DNA of 7,167 bases from positions 1-7,167 of the forward strand of contig CAZMCI010000048.1 of NCBI GenBank assembly GCA_964564905.1. The letters are read 5' to 3'. The translations under genes were made by a program, and so were the position numbers. The notes beneath the pieces are model-generated. The model saw only the letters and a program-made list of their open reading frames with translations, was not told the origin of the DNA and made no database searches. This document shows, piece by piece, positions 1 through 4,246 of this stretch. The stretch comes from B75-G9 sp964564905 (GTDB lineage Archaea > Hadarchaeota > Hadarchaeia > Hadarchaeales > Hadarchaeaceae). Positions within the stretch are counted from its first letter, which is position 1. The number at the start of each line of letters is the position of its first letter.

Positions 1-183
1 CCTGCTGGCGAGTTCTATGAGTCTCTTCACACCCGCTTCGTCCAACTCCACAACCAGATCTAAATCATATGTCGCCCGGGGACAACCATAATAGTTTGCC
101 GCCAATCCCCCAGTTATCATGTACGGAACTTCAGCGCGCTTGAGAACCCGTGTCACTCTCTTCGTGACCTCCTCGTAACTCAT
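1..183 (-). CDS. Nucleotidyltransferase, N-terminal part (cut by window edge)
   Basis: This is a partial gene. It begins with ATG at 183 and runs off the left edge after 61 codons. The visible protein has the start of a nucleotidyltransferase fold: residues 21-45 read roughly YMITGGLAANYYG, then PRATYDLDLVV. G25-G26 and the pair D40/D42 fit the GG...DxD nucleotide/metal-binding pattern. The PRAT-x-DLD form is typical of the AbiEii/DUF6036-like nucleotidyltransferases often found in archaeal toxin-antitoxin-like pairs. Its ATG overlaps the TGA of the upstream 60-aa gene (ATGA), and a good ribosome binding site GGGGTGA lies 6 nt before the ATG, so the two are probably co-translated. The known biochemistry of such enzymes is nucleotide transfer to RNA or protein. 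The substrate here cannot be inferred, and the C-terminal half is not visible. Confidence 0.85.
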   Translation of the reverse strand, partial: MSYEEVTKRVTRVLKRAEVPYMITGGLAANYYGCPRATYDLDLVVELDEAGVKRLIELASR

Positions 184-362
184 CTCGATTCACCCCAGAG
201 GATTTCGTCGAGTTCGTCGAGCCTTCCCTCTTTTTTAAGAACCGTTATGAGAACTTTCAGCATGGCGTCAGATGTCTCGGCGCCCATCTCAGCCGTCCTC
301 GCTCCGCTGAGTTTGCGGAGAGGCTCCACCTTCTCCCGGATCTCCTCGTAGTTTTTCTGCAC
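180..362 (-). CDS. Small 60-aa protein coupled to nucleotidyltransferase (putative TA partner)
   Basis: A small, charged, mostly helical protein of 60 residues. I do not recognise a named family. It starts with GTG at 362; the next in-frame Met is residue 26, which would leave too short a product. AGGGAT about 4 nt upstream is a weak ribosome binding site. Its stop codon overlaps the start of the nucleotidyltransferase (ATGA), which is strong evidence that it is real and translated with it. Small proteins placed just ahead of PRAT-DLD nucleotidyltransferases are common in archaea and are usually treated as toxin-antitoxin-like partners. That role is inference from context. No transmembrane segment, Cys cluster or DNA-binding motif is visible. 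Confidence 0.7.
   Translation of the reverse strand: MQKNYEEIREKVEPLRKLSGARTAEMGAETSDAMLKVLITVLKKEGRLDELDEILWGESR
190..196 (-). promoter_or_regulatory. Ribosome binding site of the edge nucleotidyltransferase
   Basis: On the minus strand the heptamer GGGGTGA sits 6 nt before the ATG at 183. It matches the archaeal anti-SD complement (GGAGGTGA) and lies inside the end of the upstream 60-aa gene. It fixes the ATG at 183 as the start and indicates re-initiation across the ATGA overlap. Confidence 0.6.
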
Positions 363-454
363 GCCGATCCCTGAGTACCCCTCTCCTCGCTTTGTTTTTA
401 GACCTGTCGCAGAAATCCGACCGGTTGCGAGTCCCCCGACAGAATTTCGCGCCC

Positions 455-467
455 CATTATTTATCGT
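455..467. promoter_or_regulatory. TATA-like AT-rich box, readable on either strand
   Basis: ATTATTTATC (457-466) is the main TATA-like stretch between the 60-aa gene and structured-RNA copy A. Read on plus, its centre lies about 26 nt before position 487, where the structured element begins; 26 nt is the usual archaeal TATA-to-start distance. Read on minus (GATAAATAAT) it would give a leader of about 73 nt for the 60-aa gene. A second, poorer minus-strand candidate (CTAAAAAC, around 393-400) would give a short leader. Which strand is used is not decidable from sequence. Confidence 0.3.
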
Positions 468-486
468 CCTGATGGACTTTTCCAGC

Positions 487-582
487 GCGTGCCGTGATCT
501 GGAACGCTATGAAGGAGCTAGGTCCTGGGACTGAGGGGGAACCTCCAGCAAAGGGAGGCTGGCGCCGACCGAGTGATAGCTC
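487..582 (+). ncRNA. Candidate structured RNA, copy A (pseudoknotted, orphan)
   Basis: A ~96-nt segment homologous to 3186-3280. The 3' block CAAAGGGAGGCTGGCGCCG (549-567) plus ACCGA..TGATAGC is almost identical in both copies. Predicted helices: GATCTGG (496-502) with CTAGGTC (518-524), 7 pairs; CTGGG (525-529) with TCCAG (544-548); GGCT (557-560) with AGCT (578-581). A short helix closes the 5' end in two alternative ways: GCGT (487-490) with ACGC (504-507), or CGC (505-507) with GCG (562-564). Pairing of the 496-502 loop outside its own hairpin makes it a pseudoknot. Relative to copy B the 7-bp helix shows two full compensatory changes and two wobble-consistent ones. No start codon with a ribosome binding site follows on plus; the next gene is HEPN on the opposite strand, ending at 594. 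It is therefore a free-standing RNA or a leader that lost its gene. I could not match it to a named RNA family. The strand is chosen from copy B. Confidence 0.5.
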
Positions 583-593
583 AAAATCAAGAG

Positions 594-1034
594 TTATCGA
601 AGAAAACTTGCATTGGTCAAGATCTTTTTCACTTCGTTAAGAAATTTTTCTGCCCATTCAATCGCGTTTTTTGCGTCCGTTTCAGATACCGCACCGATCC
701 TGTCGTATACCGCGGCATGTCTCTTCCTCCTCATCCTGTCGAACGCGATGACCACATCGCTGAAGTCTTTGCTCAGGGAGGCCTCGACGAACTTTACCAC
801 CGATATGTGTTGGGCGTCCCCGGATGGTCTGTAGCCGCGGGAAAACATCAACGCCCTCGCCGCCTGGAGCATGGAATTATACGCGATGGAGAAAGCCCAG
901 TCGTGGTCGTCTTTTAGGATTTTTGTGGCCGTCCTCAAATCCCTCTCCGCAAGTTCGAATGAATCCTTGACCCTCCTTTTGTCCACGGGGAGACTTTTTA
1001 TCAGGCCTTCCTTTTCCAACTCCTCAAATTTCAT
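594..1034 (-). CDS. HEPN domain protein (HepT-like putative toxin)
   Basis: A 146-aa all-helical HEPN domain protein. The C-terminal part carries the HEPN signature as DRMRRKRHAAVYD: R100 with H106 (Rx5H) and Y110, followed by the usual IGxVSExDAxxAIEWAEKFL helix. HEPN proteins of this type are RNases that pair with MNT nucleotidyltransferases. In the characterised HepT-MntA system the nucleotidyltransferase silences HepT by AMPylating a Tyr near the catalytic His. Here the Tyr is at H+4, not the H+2 of RX4HXY, so that mechanism is only a possibility. The upstream nucleotidyltransferase gene overlaps its 5' end, which supports a TA operon. A GTG at 1043 would add three residues, but it lies inside the ribosome binding site AGGTGA, so the ATG at 1034 is chosen. 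The product appears intact. Confidence 0.85.
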   Translation of the reverse strand: MKFEELEKEGLIKSLPVDKRRVKDSFELAERDLRTATKILKDDHDWAFSIAYNSMLQAARALMFSRGYRPSGDAQHISVVKFVEASLSKDFSDVVIAFDRMRRKRHAAVYDRIGAVSETDAKNAIEWAEKFLNEVKKILTNASFLR

Positions 1035-1593
1035 CCGGTTCACCTATCAGCTTGATTTTCTTTCCCCTCAACACCTCGTTCAGGAACGGATCCTTTTTCC
1101 TCACCCTCGATTTGAATTCTGCGGGGCTAAGCAACGTGTAGTTTATCTCTCTCGAAAGCCGTTCCTCCAGCTTTCTGATCACCGGTATCAACAGCTTTTC
1201 ATCGACTTCTCCGACGATCATGAGGTCTATATCGCTTTTCAGCTGTTCCTTTCCTCTCGCAAATGAGCCGTAGACGAAGGCAAATTTTACCTCGCCGAGC
1301 CTCCCCAGATTTTCCTTTAAAACTTGGCCCAACCCCTCGCTCTTCAGAAACATGCGTTTTAACTCCTCGTAGATCGGCATTTTTTTATTCACAGCGTAAT
1401 ACTTCAGGTTCCCCTCTCTCTCGCTCTTCAGCAGGCCCACCGACTCCAGTTTCTGCAGTTCCCTTCGCACGGAGTTGATGTTTCCGCCGGTTTTCCTCGC
1501 GAGCTCCCTGACGTAGAATTTTCTGTCCGAGTTTAGAAGGAACAAAGCCAAAATCTTGGTCCTCGTTTTCGAGCCGATTATGGATTCAAGCAT
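1024..1593 (-). CDS. Winged-helix + MNT nucleotidyltransferase (MntA-like putative antitoxin)
   Basis: A 189-aa two-domain protein. Residues 1-70 form an ArsR-type winged helix: the segment ..YVRELARKTGGNINSVRREL.. (27-46) includes the recognition helix, and the wing is around SEREGNLKYYAV. Residues 100-185 are a minimal nucleotidyltransferase with GSFARGKEQLKSDIDLMIVG at 109-128: G109-S110 and metal ligands D121 and D123. The expected third acid would sit on the strand REINYTLLS (148-156), where Asn replaces it, so catalysis may be weak or use another residue. The domain pair is typical of archaeal antitoxins next to HEPN genes, and the HEPN gene overlaps its 3' end. The winged helix suggests autoregulation, and a near-palindrome lies directly upstream of the start. 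No ribosome binding site is visible and the TATA box is positioned for a leaderless transcript. Confidence 0.88.
   Translation of the reverse strand: MLESIIGSKTRTKILALFLLNSDRKFYVRELARKTGGNINSVRRELQKLESVGLLKSEREGNLKYYAVNKKMPIYEELKRMFLKSEGLGQVLKENLGRLGEVKFAFVYGSFARGKEQLKSDIDLMIVGEVDEKLLIPVIRKLEERLSREINYTLLSPAEFKSRVRKKDPFLNEVLRGKKIKLIGEPDEI
1040..1045 (-). promoter_or_regulatory. Ribosome binding site deciding the HEPN start
   Basis: AGGTGA on minus (1045 to 1040) ends 5 nt before ATG 1034 and matches the archaeal SD core. It contains the alternative GTG at 1043, which argues against that start. The site lies within the last codons of the nucleotidyltransferase gene, so HEPN translation is coupled to it. 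Confidence 0.6.
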
Positions 1594-1610
1594 GAATACA
1601 TAATGTATCC
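1594..1610. promoter_or_regulatory. 17-bp near-palindrome, candidate operator
   Basis: GAATACAT-A-ATGTATCC, two 8-bp arms around A1602 with 7 of 8 positions symmetric. It lies directly upstream of the ATG at 1593, between the TATA box and the presumed transcription start. A dimeric winged-helix protein bound there would block initiation. The HTH-nucleotidyltransferase encoded just downstream is the obvious candidate ligand; that assignment is inference. Confidence 0.5.
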
Positions 1611-1611
1611 A

Positions 1612-1624
1612 ATAGTATAAAAAA
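1612..1624 (-). promoter_or_regulatory. TATA box of the HTH-MNT/HEPN operon
   Basis: On minus the sequence reads TTTTTTATACTAT. Its centre at about 1618-1619 is some 26 nt before the ATG at 1593, so transcription would start at or within a few bases of the start codon, giving a leaderless message. The absence of a ribosome binding site upstream of that ATG agrees with this. Confidence 0.5.
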
Positions 1625-1740
1625 GTTACTCAAGAGGGATTTGGATTTGGTTCTGGTCGATCACGCACCTGAAGTTGTTTCGCCCCGCACCGTTCCATTT
1701 TTGGTAGCTTGTGAAGCAGCTTCTCCCCGAACTTACCACA

Positions 1741-1804
1741 AATCTTATAAATGCATTAAAGATTATAGGTTAAATGCAATTAACATAAAATAGATTATAG
1801 GTTA
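1741..1804. repeat. 13-bp direct repeat with inverted arms ahead of the ATPase gene
   Basis: AGATTATAGGTTA occurs at 1760-1772 and again, identical, at 1792-1804: a 32-bp period, about three helical turns. AATCTT (1741-1746) is the inverse of AAGATT (1759-1764), and GTTAA (1769-1773) of TTAAC (1780-1784). The segment is very AT-rich and includes two TATA-like stretches, CTTATAAATG (1744-1753) and CATAAAATAG (1784-1793). The second is about 26 nt before the ATG at 1812. It is probably the promoter/operator region of the ATPase gene. The rest of the gap between the divergent genes, 1625-1740, shows nothing I can name. Confidence 0.45.
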
Positions 1805-1811
1805 TGTGAAC

Positions 1812-3062
1812 ATGGCAAAAATTAAAGACGCATTGTTGGACTCAAATCCGTGGTGGAGGGAAGAATTTGAGGTGGAATTCAAGGAAAGGGAAATCTACAG
1901 GCGACTTCAAAAGTTCCTGCCCCCGCCCCAGATAATAGCTCTCACGGGCCTGAGAAGAGTTGGAAAAACGACTTTGATGCTCAAAATCGGAGAGGACGCT
2001 GCACGAAGCGGATTGGACCCAAGAAATATAATATATTTTGCATTCGACGAGTTCAGGGAAGTGGAGATAAGAGAAGTGATGAAAGGGTACGAGGAGTTGA
2101 TGGAGAGGGATCTCAGGGATGGAAAGTACCTGCTTCTGCTTGATGAAATACAAAAATTGAACGGCTGGGAAGATCAGTTAAAGAGGATTTACGACACGTT
2201 CGGAAAAAACGTCAAAATAGTGATTTCCGGGTCGGAATCCCTGTTCATAAGGAAAAAGTCGAGGGAAACGCTCGCGGGAAGGTTATTCGAATTCAAGGTC
2301 GAGCCCCTTTCGTTCGGGGAGTTCCTCACGTTCAGGGGCGTCGATTACAGACCGGTCGGACTCCATGAGAGGGAGCTGGCTAGGTCGTTCAATGAATTTC
2401 GTCTGACCATGGGTTTTCCGGAGCTGGTGGGTATCAAGGACAGGGACGTAATAAAGAAGTACATCAAGGAGAGCGTGGTGGAAAAGGTCGTCTACAGGGA
2501 TTTACCGACGTTGTTTAGGGTCAGGGATATCTCCATAGTGGAGTCCCTGCTCAACATATTCATGGAGGAGCCGGGGCAGCTCGTGGAAATTTCGGAGCTG
2601 GCGAAAGAGCTGAAGATTTCAAGGCAAACGCTTTCGAACTATCTGACATACCTGGAGGAGGCCTTTCTCGTCAGAAAATTGTACAACTTTTCCAGAAGCA
2701 GGAGGAAGGTGGAACGAAAATTGAAAAAATACTACCCGGGGGTAATTTCCGCCGATCTTCTTTTCGGGAAGGATGATCTCTCCAGATCGAAGGTGTTCGA
2801 GTGGCTGGTCGTGAACCAACTTAAGGCGGAGTTTTTCTGGAGGGATCCCTACAGGAACGAGGTGGATGCCGTGCTGATGGGCAGAAAACCGGTGCCTGTC
2901 GAGATAAAGTTTGGGAAGCCGGACTTCAAGGGATTGCTCACCTTCATGAAAAAATTCGGCTCCACCGAGGGTTATGTGGTCTCCCTGGATGAGGAGTATA
3001 AACGGAAACTCGATGGGAAAACGATCTCGGTGATCCCCGCTTTCAAGTTTTTGTTGAGGTGA
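1812..3062 (+). CDS. AAA ATPase with C-terminal DUF4143 nuclease-like domain
   Basis: A 416-aa protein of the AAA_14 + DUF4143 family, widespread in archaea. The N-terminal ATPase has Walker A GLRRVGKTT (46-54), Walker B YLLLLDE (D111-E112) followed by IQ, and a sensor-like ISGSES (138-143). A helix-turn-helix-like stretch ISELAKELKISRQTLSNYL (260-278) joins the two halves. The C-terminal DUF4143 part shows PD-(D/E)XK-like residues: E330 in FEWLV, NEVDAV (E350/D352) and VEIK (E364/K366). Whether it cuts DNA is not established for the family. A GTG at 1806 adds two residues in frame; ATG 1812 is preferred because a TATA-like box fits a leaderless start there and no ribosome binding site is seen. 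It is transcribed divergently from the HTH-MNT/HEPN pair, with no evident functional link. The product appears intact. Confidence 0.88.
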   Translation: MAKIKDALLDSNPWWREEFEVEFKEREIYRRLQKFLPPPQIIALTGLRRVGKTTLMLKIGEDAARSGLDPRNIIYFAFDEFREVEIREVMKGYEELMERDLRDGKYLLLLDEIQKLNGWEDQLKRIYDTFGKNVKIVISGSESLFIRKKSRETLAGRLFEFKVEPLSFGEFLTFRGVDYRPVGLHERELARSFNEFRLTMGFPELVGIKDRDVIKKYIKESVVEKVVYRDLPTLFRVRDISIVESLLNIFMEEPGQLVEISELAKELKISRQTLSNYLTYLEEAFLVRKLYNFSRSRRKVERKLKKYYPGVISADLLFGKDDLSRSKVFEWLVVNQLKAEFFWRDPYRNEVDAVLMGRKPVPVEIKFGKPDFKGLLTFMKKFGSTEGYVVSLDEEYKRKLDGKTISVIPAFKFLLR

Positions 3063-3095
3063 ATGGATGGTAGCACGTCGGCAAACTCGTTTTGC

Positions 3096-3121
3096 TGAAC
3101 TTAGTTACTGAACTCAGTTCC
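3096..3121. promoter_or_regulatory. Tandem AACT-N-AGTT palindromes
   Basis: TGAACTTAGTTAC (3096-3108) is followed without a gap by TGAACTCAGTTCC (3109-3121), 11 of 13 identical. Each unit contains the small palindrome AACT-N-AGTT, and the second extends to GAACT-C-AGTTC. They lie upstream of a TATA-like CTTATTAG (3142-3149), whose centre would place a start near 3172, shortly before structured-RNA copy B. Two equally spaced operator-like sites ahead of a promoter suggest a regulator binding site for the downstream secreted-protein operon. This is inference from layout. Confidence 0.35.
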
Positions 3122-3185
3122 TTAACAAAATTTCTTACCCGCTTATTAGCCCTCCTTCCCGAGCTTTTTCGGTGCGAGCGTGCAC

Positions 3186-3280
3186 GCGTGCCGTCATCCG
3201 GGGCACGTCAAAAAACCGGATGCGGGGGACTAACGGGGAGCCCCCGTCAAAGGGAGGCTGGTGCCGACCGATGATAGCCC
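3186..3280 (+). ncRNA. Candidate structured RNA, copy B (5' leader of the secreted-protein gene)
   Basis: The second ~95-nt copy of the element at 487-582. Helices: CATCCGG (3195-3201) with CCGGATG (3216-3222), 7 pairs; CGGGGG (3223-3228) with CCCCCG (3241-3246); GGCT (3256-3259) with AGCC (3276-3279). CGTGCC (3187-3192) can pair with GGCACG (3202-3207), giving a classic H-type pseudoknot with an A-rich third loop (GTCAAAAAA). GGCAC can alternatively pair with GTGCC (3261-3265) in the conserved 3' block. Conserved unpaired stretches include ACT-A-GGGGA in the second hairpin loop and CAAAGGGA. The element ends 12 nt before the ribosome binding site at 3293, so it is placed like a riboswitch or other leader regulator of the gene at 3306. 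I did not recognise a known riboswitch class. Two mutually exclusive pairings of GGCAC would permit switching, but that is speculation. Confidence 0.55.
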
Positions 3281-3292
3281 GAGTGAAAAAAT

Positions 3293-3299
3293 GAGGTGG
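3293..3299 (+). promoter_or_regulatory. Ribosome binding site of the first AHWSE secreted-protein gene
   Basis: GAGGTGG, 6 nt before ATG 3306, a near-perfect SD. It overlaps the in-frame ATG at 3291 and so rules that start out. It lies 12 nt after the structured element, close enough to be masked by refolding. Confidence 0.65.
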
Positions 3300-3305
3300 A
3301 TTGAA

Positions 3306-3398
3306 ATGAGAAAGATGATAGGAATATTTGCGGCTTTGATGCTGGCGCTGGGCTTGTCCGGTGTGGCTTTTGCCCACTGGAGTGAGACTTTGTACATC
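3306..3398 (+). CDS. Secreted TasA-like protein, N-terminal fragment (runs into assembly gap)
   Basis: Only 31 residues are visible before the N run. They form a signal peptide: a short basic start (MRKM), a hydrophobic core IGIFAALMLALGLSGVAF, and a cleavage region AFA|HWSETLYI. The same HWSE[TS]L motif follows the signal peptide in the 207-aa protein downstream and recurs inside the signal peptidase fusion, so this is most likely a paralogous exported fibre-type subunit. The start ATG 3306 is fixed by GAGGTGG 6 nt upstream. The rest of the gene is missing. The gap length is a placeholder, so no reading frame should be carried across it. It sits directly behind structured-RNA copy B. Confidence 0.75.
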
Positions 3399-3498
3399 NN
3401 NNNNNNNNNNNNNNNNNNNNNNNNNNNNNNNNNNNNNNNNNNNNNNNNNNNNNNNNNNNNNNNNNNNNNNNNNNNNNNNNNNNNNNNNNNNNNNNNNN
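3399..3498. other. Assembly gap (100 N)
   Basis: Exactly 100 undetermined bases, the customary placeholder for a gap of unknown size. It removes the body of the gene starting at 3306 and the upstream region of the gene at 3506. More than one gene could be missing. Confidence 0.97.
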
Positions 3499-3505
3499 GA
3501 TACCG

Positions 3506-4129
3506 ATGCGAAACCCAAAGTTGCTAGCGCTTCCGATGGTCGTGATGCTGGGCCTGCTTTCGACGGGCTTGGCGTACGCTCACTGGTCAGAGACGCTCTT
3601 CGTCAACGGACAAGTGGATACTGGAGAGCTCGATTGGCAGTTCACCAGTGCCATCATCATAGATACAACTGGACCTGATTATCATTGCCGTGATGGATTT
3701 GCAGGGCCCCCACCTGAGTACTGGATAGGGGACAAAGATGTGGGTTCCAGCTCCATAGAGGTTGACCCTACTGACCCACATATTGTTACAATAACACTGA
3801 ACAACGTCTATCCATGTTATTTCACCATGGCCAGCGTTTACGCACAAAATACCGGCACAATCCCGTTGATTATTGACAGCGTCATAATTGACGGAACGGT
3901 GCTGAATGACTTTCCAACATACCCAGTTCAGCTGGATCTCAACGGTGACGGTTATGACGATATTGAGATCTGGTGGAAAGATGGCTTCGGAACCCAACTG
4001 GAGCCTGGTGACCCTTCACCAGAGATGAGCTTCTGGATACATGTGCTCCAGCCAGCACCTCAAGGTACAGAGTTGAACTTCACCATCGAAATAGTCGCAG
4101 TACAGTGGAACGGGTACGTACCACCGTAG
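3506..4129 (+). CDS. TasA/camelysin-like secreted protein, putative extracellular fibre subunit
   Basis: A 207-aa exported protein. Residues 1-25 are a signal peptide ending GLAYA. The mature start HWSETLFVNGQVDTGELDW (26-44) fits the pattern of TasA-type proteins, where a short strand is followed by G-x-[VL]-x-[TS]G-x-L. The middle AQNTGTIPLIIDSVIIDG (113-130) and the end FTIEIVAVQWNG (192-203) also parallel TasA (an NxG..IxxV region and a terminal ..QWNG). TasA forms biofilm fibres in Bacillus, and archaeal bundling pili have a related fold, so a fibre role is plausible. DLNGDGYDD (144-152) resembles a calcium-binding DxNxDGxxD loop. C61 and C104 could form a disulfide. ATG 3506 is 7 nt from the gap, so its ribosome binding site is lost, but the signal peptide begins properly there. 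The signal peptidase that probably processes it is the next gene. Confidence 0.8.
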   Translation: MRNPKLLALPMVVMLGLLSTGLAYAHWSETLFVNGQVDTGELDWQFTSAIIIDTTGPDYHCRDGFAGPPPEYWIGDKDVGSSSIEVDPTDPHIVTITLNNVYPCYFTMASVYAQNTGTIPLIIDSVIIDGTVLNDFPTYPVQLDLNGDGYDDIEIWWKDGFGTQLEPGDPSPEMSFWIHVLQPAPQGTELNFTIEIVAVQWNGYVPP

Positions 4130-4162
4130 TTATCCAAACATGAACGCCAAACAACCAACAGC

Positions 4163-4208
4163 AAGGGGGAAAACGCCCCGAGATCCCCCTTCCTTTTGTA
4201 TTTTGTTT
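4163..4208 (+). terminator. Hairpin plus T-rich tail after the TasA-like gene
   Basis: AAGGGGG (4163-4169) pairs with CCCCCTT (4185-4191), 7 bp with a 15-nt loop. GCCCC inside the loop offers an alternative pairing. TTCCTTTTGTATTTTGTTT follows directly. The layout resembles a transcription terminator or attenuator between the abundant fibre subunit and the less needed peptidase, which would lower peptidase expression. T-rich tracts alone can terminate archaeal transcription. Confidence 0.5.
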
Positions 4209-4246
4209 AAGAAAAAGGTCGAAAAGTCGGAAAAAATAAGGTCGGA

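Noticed and set aside
404..442. Inverted repeat CTGTCG ... CGACAG
   Set aside because: 6-bp arms 27 nt apart with no T run or link to a gene start; expected by chance at this length.
573..1266. Plus-strand ORFs opposite the HEPN and HTH-MNT genes
   Set aside because: The minus-strand proteins carry clear HEPN and nucleotidyltransferase motifs; the plus-strand translations have no domain pattern and no ribosome binding sites.
3186..3280. HDV-like ribozyme
   Set aside because: The nested order of helices (7-bp P1-like helix, P2-like pairing with a distal strand, P4-like hairpin) recalls HDV, but there is no P3 hairpin (only 9-10 nt in its place) and the J4/2-like segment does not fit the catalytic consensus.
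3223..3280. Known riboswitch classes (c-di-GMP-I, SAM-I/IV, fluoride, cobalamin, ydaO-type)
   Set aside because: Short words such as GCAAAG or GGTGCC recur, but the order of conserved blocks and helices does not match any of these consensus structures as I recall them. A covariance-model search would decide.
3261..3527. ORFs reading through the N run on both strands
   Set aside because: The 100 N are a placeholder of unknown true length, so frames on the two sides cannot be joined. Only the segment 3306-3398 is kept, as a partial gene.
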